From contig PAPY01000002.1 of the NCBI GenBank assembly GCA_002709565.1, forward strand, positions 80,588 to 144,587: a DNA stretch of 64,000 bases, given 5' to 3'. The stretch is from Legionellales bacterium. GTDB taxonomy: Bacteria; Pseudomonadota; Gammaproteobacteria; UBA1113. This document shows positions 48,310-57,410 of this stretch, piece after piece. The notes beneath the pieces were generated by a model, which saw nothing but the letters and a program-made list of their open reading frames with translations, was not told the DNA's origin and made no database searches. Position 1 is the first letter of the stretch; each line of letters starts with the position of its first letter. The translations under genes were made by a program, and so were the position numbers.

Positions 48310-49137
48310 ATGCAACGCTTTAGTCATCAAGTCGCACTTATTACCGGTTCCAGTCGTGGTATTGGCCGGGAGATTGCTATCAATCTTGCTCGCCAGGGCG
48401 CAACAGTCATTATCACCGGTAAATCGTCAGTGCCACACCCCAAATTACCCGGTACTATTCATACCGTGGTGGATGAAATCACCACCAAAGGCGGCAAGGC
48501 CAAAGGCTTTAAACTCGACGTGCGTGATGAGAATCAAATCCAGGATGTGGTTAATCAAGTGGTCGAAGAATTCGGTGGCATTGATTTGTTAATCAATAAT
48601 GCCAGTGCTATCCAAATGACGAATACCCTTGAGACACCGATGAAGCGGTTTGATTTGATGATGTCAGTGAATATGCGGGCGACCTTTGCCTGTTCGCAAG
48701 CGTGTATTCCTCATCTGGCGAAATCCAACAACCCCCATATTCTTAATTTGTCGCCGCCACTGAATATGGATAACAAATGGTTACGGGATCATACGGCTTA
48801 TACCATGTCAAAATACGGCATGAGTATGTGTACCCTCGGCATGGCGGCAGAGCTCAAAGACAAAGGTATTTCGGTGAATTCCCTTTGGCCGCGCACCACG
48901 ATTGCGACCATGGCCATCAAAGTGCATTTTCCTGAAACTATTTGGCAAGCCAGTCGTACTCCTGCCATCGTCGCAGATGCGGCAGCGATTATCTTAGCGC
49001 ATGAAGCGCCGAAAATTACCGGTAACTTTTTTATTGATGAAGATGTCTTACGCCAAGCAGGGCAGACGGATTTGGACAAATACGCCGTAACGCCGGGCAC
49101 ACCGTTGTTTACGGATTTGTTTATTGATGAATCCTAG
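48310..49137 (+). CDS. Short-chain dehydrogenase/reductase (HSDL2-like)
   Basis: This NAD(P)-dependent Rossmann-fold oxidoreductase has 275 residues. The cofactor motif TGSSRGIGREIA is near the N-terminus, with LDVRDENQI, NNASAIQ and the active-site YTMSKYGMSM (Tyr-x3-Lys). The KSSVPHPKLPGTIHTVVDEI segment and the ending GNFFIDEDVLR are typical of the hydroxysteroid-dehydrogenase-like 2 subfamily, often linked to fatty-acid metabolism. The start at 48310 is chosen because AAGGAG lies upstream and the SDR fold begins there. It lies 8 bases after pilX. Confidence 0.88.
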   Translation: MQRFSHQVALITGSSRGIGREIAINLARQGATVIITGKSSVPHPKLPGTIHTVVDEITTKGGKAKGFKLDVRDENQIQDVVNQVVEEFGGIDLLINNASAIQMTNTLETPMKRFDLMMSVNMRATFACSQACIPHLAKSNNPHILNLSPPLNMDNKWLRDHTAYTMSKYGMSMCTLGMAAELKDKGISVNSLWPRTTIATMAIKVHFPETIWQASRTPAIVADAAAIILAHEAPKITGNFFIDEDVLRQAGQTDLDKYAVTPGTPLFTDLFIDES

Positions 49138-49165
49138 AACCGACATTCCGCACCAGTCTCTTTTT
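49138..49165 (+). repeat. Dispersed intergenic repeat, copy 2
   Basis: Exact reverse complement of 10112-10139 over 28 bases. In this copy CGCACCAG (49149-49156) can pair with CTGGTGCG (49191-49198), giving a potential large hairpin upstream of the hipBA operators. Confidence 0.7.
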
Positions 49166-49214
49166 ACCCTTTTCTGCATTAAAAATAGCTCTGGTGCGAA
49201 AAACTGGCTGTAAC

Positions 49215-49328
49215 ATTCCCGAGCGGGAATATTAGGTGGCATTTTGGCCCGATGGTGGATAAATGTTACCGAGCGGGAATAAAATCATTGAATATCGTGA
49301 AAATTATGCTAATGTTACCGTACGGGAA
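49215..49328 (+). promoter_or_regulatory. Three-site operator array upstream of hipBA
   Basis: Three related dyads precede hipB: ATTCCCG-AG-CGGGAAT (49215-49230), TTACCG-AG-CGGGAA (49266-49279) and TTACCG-TA-CGGGAA (49315-49328). Their centres are 50 and 49 bases apart, about five helical turns, so bound HipB dimers would lie on one face of the DNA. The last site is 15 bases before the hipB ATG. Confidence 0.7.
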
Positions 49329-49343
49329 TATTTGGGGACAAGC

Positions 49344-49556
49344 ATGAAGCATACAACAGAAAGCATTGGGGCTTTGATCCGTGAGACGCGCAAAGCACAG
49401 GGCTTAACGCAAGAGAATTTAGCAATGACCTCAGGGACAGGGCTACGGTTCATTATTGATTTAGAGAAAGGTAAGCCCACGTGTCAGTTTGCAAAAGTCA
49501 TCCATGTGCTGCAAATGCTGGGAATTTCTATCGAATTAACGCCGCCGGAGTTATAG
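49344..49556 (+). CDS. hipB: HipB-like antitoxin, XRE-family regulator
   Basis: The 70-residue product is a compact helix-turn-helix protein (IGALIRETRKAQGLTQENLA, then SGTGLRFIIDLEKGKPT). In HipBA systems the antitoxin binds and inhibits the kinase HipA and represses its own operon through palindromic operators; three such sites lie upstream. The ATG at 49344 is preferred because GGGG precedes it and the HTH domain begins there; an in-frame codon at 49263 would cross two operators. It is 5 bases from hipA. Confidence 0.88.
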   Translation: MKHTTESIGALIRETRKAQGLTQENLAMTSGTGLRFIIDLEKGKPTCQFAKVIHVLQMLGISIELTPPEL

Positions 49557-49561
49557 AGTAA

Positions 49562-50815
49562 ATGATGAAAAAAACACTGGATATTTATCTCGAACATTCA
49601 TTGGTCGGACACTTATTACAAGATCGCAGTGGCCGCTTGCGATTTCGATATACTGATGAATGGTTACATTATCGCAACAAGATCCCACTTTCTTGGTCAT
49701 TACCCTTAAGAGAGGAGGCCTATAACGAGAAAGCTTGTCGAAGTTTTTTTGCTGGGATATTGCCGGAGGAGACAGCCCGCCGGCAAATTGCCCGCATTGT
49801 GGGAGTGAGTGCGCGCAATGATTATGCATTACTTGAGCAAATTGGCGGTGAATGCGCAGGTGCAATTAGCTTTTTACCCTCAGGTGTGACGCCACCAGAA
49901 GTTAACTACCGTTACCAAGCTTTGGATGAAGGTGAGTTACATACCGCACTTGAAATTTTACCGCAGCGACCGTTGCTGGTGGGTGATAAAGGCTTACGCT
50001 TATCTTTGGCGGGCGTTCAAGATAAGTTAGCTGTGTATGTTGATGAGGATGGCGGCATTTCACTCCCTCTAGGAGGTGCTCCTAGCACTCATATTCTTAA
50101 ACCTGCTATCCCACGATTTCCAAATGTCGCGAGCAATGAAGCACTTTGCCTTGAGCTTGCAAAGGCAATAGGGATCCCTGCTGCTACAGCGACAGTAAGG
50201 TATGTAGGTGATATCGAATATCTTTTGGTTGAACGATATGATCGCAAAATAATTGCAGGCGAGCCATATCCCCAACGATTACATCAAGAAGATTTTTGTC
50301 AGGCTCTAGGGGTCCCACCAGAACATAAATACCAGTCTGAGGGAGGACCGAATTTAAAAACATGTTTTGCATTAATCCGTGAGGCTTCTAAGCTGCCAGC
50401 AGTGGATATTATTAATCTACTTAACTTAGTCATATTTAATATCATTGTAGGTAATAATGATGCTCATGGGAAAAATTTCTCATTACTGATTAGCAATGAG
50501 AATGGCAAGATAATGATTCAATTTGCTCCTGCTTATGATGTTCTGTCCACGGTCTATTATCCTGATCTTACAGATAGGATGGCAATGAAATTTGGCAAAC
50601 AAGCGGACGCCAATAAAATTACCCAAAGGAACATTACCCACTTCGCCGACTCAGCAGGACTTGGGGTTGCTGCTGTGGGGCGTCAGATGGCTGAAGTTAG
50701 TAGCAAGGTATTACAAATGTTGCCTGAAATAGGTCCAAAATATCGAAAGATCCCTGATCTTGTGGATTTAATCGCGGAGCGGGCAGAGAAAATAAGTCTC
50801 TTAGCAGGAGATTAA
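49562..50815 (+). CDS. hipA: HipA-like serine/threonine kinase toxin
   Basis: HipA toxins phosphorylate a target (glutamyl-tRNA synthetase in E. coli) and arrest growth, producing persister cells. The 417-residue product has an N-terminal HipA_N domain (ILPEETARRQIARIVG) and the kinase core. Core motifs are LRLSLAGVQDKL with the autophosphorylated-type Ser148, THILKP with Lys180, FNIIVGNNDAHGKNFS with catalytic Asp300, and APAYDVLST with the metal-binding Asp326. All key residues are present, so the toxin is probably active. The stop overlaps by four bases the end of the small opposite-strand gene at 50812. Confidence 0.93.
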   Translation: MMKKTLDIYLEHSLVGHLLQDRSGRLRFRYTDEWLHYRNKIPLSWSLPLREEAYNEKACRSFFAGILPEETARRQIARIVGVSARNDYALLEQIGGECAGAISFLPSGVTPPEVNYRYQALDEGELHTALEILPQRPLLVGDKGLRLSLAGVQDKLAVYVDEDGGISLPLGGAPSTHILKPAIPRFPNVASNEALCLELAKAIGIPAATATVRYVGDIEYLLVERYDRKIIAGEPYPQRLHQEDFCQALGVPPEHKYQSEGGPNLKTCFALIREASKLPAVDIINLLNLVIFNIIVGNNDAHGKNFSLLISNENGKIMIQFAPAYDVLSTVYYPDLTDRMAMKFGKQADANKITQRNITHFADSAGLGVAAVGRQMAEVSSKVLQMLPEIGPKYRKIPDLVDLIAERAEKISLLAGD

Positions 50816-51150
50816 TGATGACTGGTCCGATTGGGTTCTTTGAAAAGGGCTTGGCGGTCGTGAATGACGAAGTATTTATCCCGCAGTTTGCGGATCATGT
50901 CGGTGCATGTGGCTTCCATGGATTCTTCTTTGAGTTCAACGTCTTTGTGCTCGCCCAAGCTTTTTAGGGCCTGTTCGGCAAAGGTGAGGGCTTGGATGGC
51001 CTTAAGAAATGATACATCCATATGACGAAACACCAAGACAATGACCAACTGATCGTTAATGGCACTGCGAAAAGATAATTCTGCCGCAGGGACGTATTCT
51101 TCCTGGATAGTCACCACATGGGGGGTGAGTGTCATGGTAAAATTATGCAC
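50812..51150 (-). CDS. Hypothetical protein, possibly STAS/phosphatase-partner size class
   Basis: The 112-residue product was not recognised. It contains VVTIQEEYVPAAELSFRSAI, then a hydrophobic strand LVIVLVFRHM and a helix FLKAIQALTFAEQALKSLGE. The tail is charged. The predicted start is a GTG at 51150 with AGGA about 9 bases upstream; an ATG five codons later (51135) is an alternative. It converges with hipA and overlaps its end by four bases. Length, absence of stops and a plausible alpha/beta pattern support a gene, but no function is suggested with confidence. Confidence 0.5.
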   Translation of the reverse strand: MHNFTMTLTPHVVTIQEEYVPAAELSFRSAINDQLVIVLVFRHMDVSFLKAIQALTFAEQALKSLGEHKDVELKEESMEATCTDMIRKLRDKYFVIHDRQALFKEPNRTSHH

Positions 51151-51267
51151 TTTTGTTGTATCCTGCCATCGTCAGTGTGTTCTATTGCGCACCTTTGGTG
51201 CGTCACTTGGAGACAGAGTAACGCTGATCCCCTCAATTAGCAAATCTGATTGGGAATTGCTGAACTA

Positions 51268-51403
51268 TTGCCAGCAATTCCCGCTGAAAGCGGAGAATTG
51301 CTTCCCAAGTACTATCGCCAGCGCGGCTTCGCTGCGCGTATGCCGATCAAAAGGGGAAAATCGCGATTTCCCCCTTTGGAAACCCCCATCGCGAGAAGTT
51401 CAG
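51268..51403 (-). repeat. 136-bp palindromic repeat element, copy B (intergenic)
   Basis: Reverse-complement partner of copy A at 47448-47583, equal in length and ungapped. Its stems differ from copy A by paired substitutions: for example the third hairpin has arms AGCAATTC and GAATTGCT where copy A has AGCAGCT and AGCTGCT. Confidence 0.85.
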
Positions 51404-51424
51404 CCTGTCACCCGACTTGTCAGG

Positions 51425-51500
51425 CCGTAGCTCATAGAGCGTAGGCTGGCTTGTCGAGCCGTAGCTCGCAGAGCGAAGGCTGAAGCTCGCAGAGCGTAGG
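51425..51500. repeat. Three short repeats of GTAGCTCGCAGAGCGTAGG type
   Basis: Units at 51425-51447, 51459-51481 and 51482-51500 share the core AGCTC(G/A)(C/T)AGAGCG, itself partly palindromic. They adjoin copy B and probably belong to the same type of mobile palindromic sequence. Confidence 0.6.
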
Positions 51501-51521
51501 GGGGCGGGAGCCGCTGAGCTA

Positions 51522-51549
51522 TTGATGTTTGCGTGGAAAAAGTTATGAT
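51522..51549 (+). promoter_or_regulatory. sigma-70-like promoter of the fad operon
   Basis: TTGATG (51522-51527), 16 bases, TATGAT (51544-51549), ending 31 bases before the fadE ATG. No FadR- or PsrA-type operator was recognised. Confidence 0.5.
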
Positions 51550-51580
51550 GTCCTAGCTTTGTCGATAAAGGATAGTTATC

Positions 51581-54046
51581 ATGCAAACCGCTTTGGAATT
51601 GATCATTTTTGCGTTAGCGGCAGGGAGCTTCGCGTATTTTCGGGTAAAACCCTGGCAATGGACCATTGGCCTCGGTATTGTTTTGTTAGGGTTCAGTGTG
51701 TTTAGTCACTTGCCCTGGTGGTTCCTCGGTCTCAGTTGGCTGCTGTATGCCGCGGCCGCGGTATTATTCAATATCACCCCTTTGCGCCAATTATTACTCT
51801 CTGACAGAGCTTACGTCTGGTTCAAGCAACTTTTACCCCCCATGAGTCAAACCGAACAAGAGGCCCTAGATGCCGGTGATGTGTGGTGGGATGGGGAAGT
51901 GTTCCAAGGCCGGCCTGATTGGCGGCGCTTATTGGATATGCCGACACCAGAACTCAATCCCGAAGAACAAAACTTTTTAGATAACCAAGTCGAAGCATTA
52001 TGCGCAATGATCGATGATTGGCAAATGGTAAATGCTGGCGATATGCCGGATCGAGTTTGGCAATTCCTTAAAGACGAAGGCTTCTTTGGTTTATGTATCG
52101 ATAAAAATTACGGCGGCCTAGGCTTTTCGGCCATTGCCCATTCCACTATCGTCATGAAAATCGCTACCCGTAGTATGAGTGCTGCGGTGAACATGATGGT
52201 GCCCAATTCCTTAGGTCCAGCAGAATTATTGACCCACTATGGGACCGATGCACAAAAGTCTCATTACCTACCGCGTCTTGCACGTGGTGTGGAGGTGCCA
52301 TGTTTTGCCTTAACGGCGCCAGAGGCGGGCAGTGACGCAACAGCAATTCCGGATTCTGGTGTGGTGTGTCGTGGCCACCATGACGGTAAAGAATTAATCG
52401 GTATTCGTCTTAATTGGGACAAACGTTACATCACCCTAGCACCTCGGGCAACGGTATTAGGGTTGGCGTTTAAATTATACGACCCGGATCATTTGCTTGG
52501 TGAAACAACCGAACACGGGATCACTGTGTGTCTCGTGCCTACCAGTCATCCAGGGGTCGAAATAGGCTTGCGTCATGCGCCCATGGGCATGGCATTTTTG
52601 AATGGCCCAACTCGCGGTACGGATGTGTTCATACCCTTAGACTGGATCATCGGTGGACCGAGCATGATAGGCCAGGGCTGGCGGATGTTGATGGAGTGTT
52701 TGTCCATCGGCCGTGGCATTTCGTTACCGGCATTGAGTACGGCAGTGGGCAAAGTGTCCTATATGACCGGCGGTGCTTATGCTTTGGTGCGCAAACAATT
52801 TAAAACGCCTATTGGACACTTCGAAGGGGTGGAAGAAGCCTTGGGTCGGATTGGCGGCTATACCTATTTGCTCGACGCTTGTCGACGCATGACGGCGGGG
52901 GCGGTTGATCAAGGGGTAAAACCCTCACTGGCATCAGCGATTGCAAAATATCACATGACAGAAATTTCCCGCAAAGTCATTGATGATTGTATGGATGTGC
53001 ATGCCGGACGGGGTATTCAATTAGGCCCACGTAATTATTTAGGTTATACCTATATGGCGATCCCGGTCAGCATTACTGTTGAAGGGGCGAATATTTTAAC
53101 CCGTAACTTAATGATCTTTGGTCAAGGAGCCATGCGATGTCATCCCTATGTCAGAGCTGAAATTGCCGCGGCCTATAATGAGTCAGTCGAACAAGGCATG
53201 GCGGATTTTGATAAATTACTCACGTCCCATATCGGCTATGCTATCAGTAATTGTGTGCGCAGTGTGTTCTTTAGTTTGGGTGGCTGGCGCTTGTTACGTT
53301 CACCGGTTAAGGGTCCAACTGCGAAATACTACCGCCAATTAACTCGCATGAGTACCGTGTTAGCTTTTGTCTCAGATATGGCAATGTTATTACTCGGCGG
53401 TGATTTGAAGCGCAAAGAGCGACTCTCAGCCCGGCTCGGTGATGTGTTAAGTCATTTGTACATGGGTTCGATGGTATTGAAACATTATCAAGACCAAGGT
53501 GCTAACGACGATGATTTGCCCTATGTGCATTGGGCCTTGCAGCATTGTTTTGCCGAAATGCAAATCGCGCTGGATGGGTTTTTCGCGAACTTTCCGCGCA
53601 AACTATTAGGGCGCGTGTTAAAGCGTGTGGTATTTCCCATTGTGCGTCCCTTCAAACAGCCTGCCAGTGATAAGATAGTTCACCAAATTGCACGTAGCAT
53701 GATGCAACCCTCAGCGCTTCGTGACCGTTTAGGTCAGGATTGTTTTATCGGTGAAGACGATGATGCTATTGGCCGCTTAGAGGATGCCTTCAAGCGCGTC
53801 GTAGATTCAGTACCATTGGAGAAAAAAGTGCTACAAGCCATCAAGGACGGTGTTATCAAGGCGCATGCAGACAAAAATGAGCAATTGATGCAAGCCTTGA
53901 ATCAAGAGATTCTCAATGCTGAAGAGGTGCAGCATTTACAAGATACGTATGGGGCAGTGGCTGATGCCATTGCTGTGGATGATTTCAGTGAAACGACAAC
54001 GAGGAATAAACAGGCATGTCAAACCGAAACCGTGAAGTCTATATAG
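51581..54046 (+). CDS. fadE: Acyl-CoA dehydrogenase FadE
   Basis: FadE performs the first, FAD-dependent oxidation of acyl-CoA in beta-oxidation. The 821-residue product has two or three N-terminal membrane helices (residues about 3-65). The acyl-CoA dehydrogenase core follows (GFFGLCIDKNYGGLGFS, CFALTAPEAGSDA, LMECLSIGRGISLPAL, DVHAGRGIQLGPRNYL, VEGANILTRNLMIFGQG), then a C-terminal DUF1974 region, as in E. coli FadE. AAAGGAT precedes the ATG. Its end overlaps fadI by 31 bases, so the three fad genes form a coupled operon for fatty-acid degradation. Confidence 0.94.
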   Translation: MQTALELIIFALAAGSFAYFRVKPWQWTIGLGIVLLGFSVFSHLPWWFLGLSWLLYAAAAVLFNITPLRQLLLSDRAYVWFKQLLPPMSQTEQEALDAGDVWWDGEVFQGRPDWRRLLDMPTPELNPEEQNFLDNQVEALCAMIDDWQMVNAGDMPDRVWQFLKDEGFFGLCIDKNYGGLGFSAIAHSTIVMKIATRSMSAAVNMMVPNSLGPAELLTHYGTDAQKSHYLPRLARGVEVPCFALTAPEAGSDATAIPDSGVVCRGHHDGKELIGIRLNWDKRYITLAPRATVLGLAFKLYDPDHLLGETTEHGITVCLVPTSHPGVEIGLRHAPMGMAFLNGPTRGTDVFIPLDWIIGGPSMIGQGWRMLMECLSIGRGISLPALSTAVGKVSYMTGGAYALVRKQFKTPIGHFEGVEEALGRIGGYTYLLDACRRMTAGAVDQGVKPSLASAIAKYHMTEISRKVIDDCMDVHAGRGIQLGPRNYLGYTYMAIPVSITVEGANILTRNLMIFGQGAMRCHPYVRAEIAAAYNESVEQGMADFDKLLTSHIGYAISNCVRSVFFSLGGWRLLRSPVKGPTAKYYRQLTRMSTVLAFVSDMAMLLLGGDLKRKERLSARLGDVLSHLYMGSMVLKHYQDQGANDDDLPYVHWALQHCFAEMQIALDGFFANFPRKLLGRVLKRVVFPIVRPFKQPASDKIVHQIARSMMQPSALRDRLGQDCFIGEDDDAIGRLEDAFKRVVDSVPLEKKVLQAIKDGVIKAHADKNEQLMQALNQEILNAEEVQHLQDTYGAVADAIAVDDFSETTTRNKQACQTETVKSI

Positions 54047-55317
54047 TTGATGGTGCTCGCACACCATTCCTAAAAGCCAAAGGTAAACCCGGGCCCTACA
54101 GTGGTGCGGACTTGGCCGTCAATGCCGGACGTGAATTATTAGCGCGGCAACCCTTTAGCCCTGAGGCAATTGGCGAAGTGGTGATTGGCAGTGTGATGCC
54201 GGGACCGGAAGAAGCTAACATCGGTCGTATCATTTCGTTACGTTTAGGCTGTGGCAAAGAAGTCCCGGCCTGGACGGTACAACGCAATTGTGCGGCGGGT
54301 TTACAAGCGATTGATAGTGCCTTAAAAGACATTGCCACTGGACGTCATGATTTAGTGTTAGCGGGCGGCACTGAAGCCATGAGTCATGCCCCCTTATTGT
54401 TTAACCAAAAAATGGTAAACTGGCTTGCAGCTTGGTATAGCGCGAAAACATTCCCCGCCAAACTTGCCATGGTACCGAAATTTCGTCCTGCGTTTTTGGC
54501 GCCAGTGATTGCATTGCTAAAAGGCTTAACGGATCCCTTAAATGGCTTATCCATGGGGCAAACAGCAGAGAATTTGGCTTATCGTTATAATATCACTCGT
54601 GATGAGATGGATGAATTCTCGGTCATGAGTCATCAACGCTTGGCCAAGGCCATTGATGAAGGTTATTTGCGCGAAGTGACAACACTATACGACAGCCGCG
54701 GTAATTTTTATGAACATGATGACGGGTTACGCCGAGATAGTTCGGTGGAGAAACTCGCTAAGCTGCGACCCTTCTTCGACAAAAAATTCGGTAATGTCAC
54801 ACCGGGTAATAGTTCGCAAGTCACTGACGGCGCGGCATTGGTGTTAATGGCCAGTGCTGATGCGGTGAAACAATATGATTTGCCAGTATTGGGCAAAATC
54901 AAAGATGTAAACTGGGCTGGCGTCGACCCGGCTGAGATGGGGCTGGGTCCGGTGAATGCCATAACCCCAATGTTGCAACGCAATCAATTATCTAAAAATG
55001 ACATCGATGCTTGGGAAATCAATGAAGCGTTCGCTGCGCAAGTGATTGGGTGTTTGCGCGCCTGGGAAGACAAAGATTATTGCGCCAAAAATTTCGGCAT
55101 GAGCGAAGCCTTCGGTAGCATCCCGTTGGACAAGTTAAACATCGACGGTGGTGCTATTGCCATCGGCCATCCTGTAGGGGCAAGTGGTGCGCGGATTGTG
55201 TTGCGTTTGTTGCATATTCTTAAACGCCAACAAGCCAAACGTGGTGTGGCATCATTGTGTATCGGTGGCGGCCAAGGTGGCGCCATCTTAATCGAAAACG
55301 TATCTGAGGTAGCGTAA
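54016..55317 (+). CDS. fadI: 3-ketoacyl-CoA thiolase
   Basis: Thiolase cleaves 3-ketoacyl-CoA to acetyl-CoA and a shortened acyl-CoA, the last step of beta-oxidation. The 433-residue product has the catalytic Cys in QRNCAAGLQAID, EINEAFAAQV, the His motif GHPVGASGARI and the second Cys in SLCIGGGQGGA. Length and sequence order fit FadI (the anaerobic-type beta subunit) better than FadA. The start lies within the fadE end. The partner alpha subunit gene follows 2 bases after the stop. Confidence 0.92.
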   Translation: MSNRNREVYIVDGARTPFLKAKGKPGPYSGADLAVNAGRELLARQPFSPEAIGEVVIGSVMPGPEEANIGRIISLRLGCGKEVPAWTVQRNCAAGLQAIDSALKDIATGRHDLVLAGGTEAMSHAPLLFNQKMVNWLAAWYSAKTFPAKLAMVPKFRPAFLAPVIALLKGLTDPLNGLSMGQTAENLAYRYNITRDEMDEFSVMSHQRLAKAIDEGYLREVTTLYDSRGNFYEHDDGLRRDSSVEKLAKLRPFFDKKFGNVTPGNSSQVTDGAALVLMASADAVKQYDLPVLGKIKDVNWAGVDPAEMGLGPVNAITPMLQRNQLSKNDIDAWEINEAFAAQVIGCLRAWEDKDYCAKNFGMSEAFGSIPLDKLNIDGGAIAIGHPVGASGARIVLRLLHILKRQQAKRGVASLCIGGGQGGAILIENVSEVA

Positions 55318-55319
55318 CC

Positions 55320-57410
55320 ATGAGTGAACAACATTATCAACATTGGTCATTAGCAAAAGACAATGACAATATTCTTTGGTTAACCCTGGATAGACAAGAT
55401 GCGTCAGTGAATACCCTGAACCGTGCAGTGATTGAAGAGTTTAATCATTGCATCGAGCATGTTGCCCAAGACCGCGAATGCCAAGGATTGATTATTCGTT
55501 CCGGCAAAGACACAGGCTTCATCGCCGGTGCGGATGTTGAGCAATTCGGCAAAATTAAAGATATCAACGAAGCGGTTGATTTAGTCCGCCAAGGGCAAAA
55601 AGTCTTAGACAGGCTTGCGGCATTATCAATGCCGACAGTGGCGATGATCGAAGGTTTTTGTCTCGGTGGCGGTTTAGAATTGTCATTGGCTTGTCGTTAT
55701 CGCGTTGCTGAGAATTCCCGCAAAACCCGTTTGGGTTTGCCCGAGGTGTTATTAGGCATCCATCCAGGCTGGGGTGGTACAGTGCGTTTGCCACAATTGA
55801 TTGGCATATTACCGGCGATGGATTTGATTTTGTCCGGTCGAACCGTATCAGCTAATGCCGCTGCCAAAATGGGTGTCGTCGATGCAGCAGTGCCAAAACG
55901 CCAACTGGAACGGGCGGCACGTTACTATGTCTTGAACAAACCACCAGTGAACAAGCCTAGCAAGTTACAACGGGTATTAAACTTCAGTTTGCTAAGACCA
56001 TTATTAGCAAAACTGTTACGTAGCAAAGTCGCTAAGAAAGCGAGCCCCAAACATTATCCTGCGCCTTATGCGGTGATTCATAATTGGGTTCGTGATGGTG
56101 CTCACGGCGAGAAAGCTATGATCAACGAAGCCAACTCCATCGGCAAAATGCTCGTCAGTGATACGTCCCGTAATTTGGTGCGGGTGTTCTTTTTGCAAGA
56201 ACGCTTGAAGTCATTAGGCAAAGACAGTGATTTTGCGCCTCAGCATGTGCATGTTATTGGTGCTGGTGTTATGGGGGGCGATATTGCTGCCTGGTGTGCA
56301 CTCAGAGGTATGCGTGTGACGTTACAAGACCGCGAACCACAATATATTGCACCGGCTATCAAGCGCGCTTATGCATTATTCAAAAAGAAACTCCGCAAAC
56401 CACGGGACATCAATGCGGCTATGGATCGCTTAATGCCCGATACTCAAGGCCTAGGGGTGAGTCAGGCGGATGTTATCATCGAGGCTATCTATGAAAATCT
56501 TGAAGCCAAACAAGCCTTGTTCAAAGAGCTGGAAATCAATGCCAAGCCGACGGCGATTTTGGCCAGTAATACCTCCAGCATTCCCTTGGATGAAATCAAT
56601 ACGGTAATGCAAAACCCATCACGCTTAGTGGGTATTCATTTCTTCAACCCCGTGGCAATGATGCCATTGGTGGAAATTGTCGTGGGGAATAAATCTGATA
56701 CTGAGACCATTCAGTCTGCCACGGCCTTTGTGCGTAAGATTGATCGTTTGCCAATTCCAGTAAAGAGCTCACCGGGCTTTTTGGTGAATCGCGTATTAAT
56801 GGCGTACTTAATGGAAGCATTTCAACTTTATCAAGAAGGTGTACCCATGGCGGCTATAGACAAAGCGGCCAAAGACTTTGGTATGCCGATGGGACCCATC
56901 GAATTAGCGGATACGGTGGGACTTGATATTTGTTTATCAGTGGCCAAGAATCTAACCTCGCACCTTGGCGGGGAAGTGCCAGAGCATTTGGTAGCTATGG
57001 TGGACAAAGGCCAATTGGGTAAGAAGTCTGGTAGTGGCTTTTACGACTACAAAAAAGGCAAGCCTGTTAAACGACCCCTGGCGAAGAATTACAAGATGGC
57101 CGATGACATTACCAAACGCATGAGCATGCGTTTATTGAATGAGTCAGCGGCTGTATTACGTGAAGGGGTAGTGGAAGACGCTGATCTATTGGATGCCGGC
57201 ATGATCTTCGGTACAGGATTCGCACCGTTTACCGGAGGTCCGATGAGTTATGCCAAATTCCTCGGCAAAAACCGCGTACTGTCAGAGTTCGCGCGTCTTA
57301 GCACACAATATGGCGAACGCTTTTTGGCAGATCCCTATTGGAGTCACCATGAGGATGGCGCAGGACAAGTGCAAACTCATCCCCGCAACGAAGGCGTCGC
57401 TACCGGCTGA
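55320..57410 (+). CDS. fadJ: Bifunctional enoyl-CoA hydratase/3-hydroxyacyl-CoA dehydrogenase
   Basis: The 696-residue alpha subunit of the beta-oxidation complex carries two activities. The N-terminal crotonase domain has GFIAGADVEQF, MIEGFCLGGGLELSLACRYRV and LGLPEVLLGIHPGWGGT with the catalytic Glu residues. The C-terminal NAD-dependent dehydrogenase has VIGAGVMGGDIAAWCALRG, ASNTSSIPLDEI, GIHFFNPVAMMPLVEIV with the catalytic His, and GFLVNRVLMAY. Together with fadI and fadE it makes a complete degradation module. Its last 34 bases overlap an opposite-strand gene. Confidence 0.94.
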   Translation: MSEQHYQHWSLAKDNDNILWLTLDRQDASVNTLNRAVIEEFNHCIEHVAQDRECQGLIIRSGKDTGFIAGADVEQFGKIKDINEAVDLVRQGQKVLDRLAALSMPTVAMIEGFCLGGGLELSLACRYRVAENSRKTRLGLPEVLLGIHPGWGGTVRLPQLIGILPAMDLILSGRTVSANAAAKMGVVDAAVPKRQLERAARYYVLNKPPVNKPSKLQRVLNFSLLRPLLAKLLRSKVAKKASPKHYPAPYAVIHNWVRDGAHGEKAMINEANSIGKMLVSDTSRNLVRVFFLQERLKSLGKDSDFAPQHVHVIGAGVMGGDIAAWCALRGMRVTLQDREPQYIAPAIKRAYALFKKKLRKPRDINAAMDRLMPDTQGLGVSQADVIIEAIYENLEAKQALFKELEINAKPTAILASNTSSIPLDEINTVMQNPSRLVGIHFFNPVAMMPLVEIVVGNKSDTETIQSATAFVRKIDRLPIPVKSSPGFLVNRVLMAYLMEAFQLYQEGVPMAAIDKAAKDFGMPMGPIELADTVGLDICLSVAKNLTSHLGGEVPEHLVAMVDKGQLGKKSGSGFYDYKKGKPVKRPLAKNYKMADDITKRMSMRLLNESAAVLREGVVEDADLLDAGMIFGTGFAPFTGGPMSYAKFLGKNRVLSEFARLSTQYGERFLADPYWSHHEDGAGQVQTHPRNEGVATG

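Larger units (their letters stand above)
51151..51580. other. 430-base intergenic region with repeats and the fadE promoter
   Basis: No convincing gene lies between the small hypothetical gene and fadE. The region holds the palindromic element copy B (51268-51403), three short tandem units (51425-51500) and the fadE promoter (51522-51549). Open frames here are by-products of the repeats and repeat in translation the pilW insertion. Confidence 0.75.

Noticed and set aside
51059..51444. Frames of 123 and 64 codons upstream of fadE
   Set aside because: They translate the palindromic element and the short repeats; the similarity to a minus-strand frame in pilW comes from the repeated DNA, not from a protein family.
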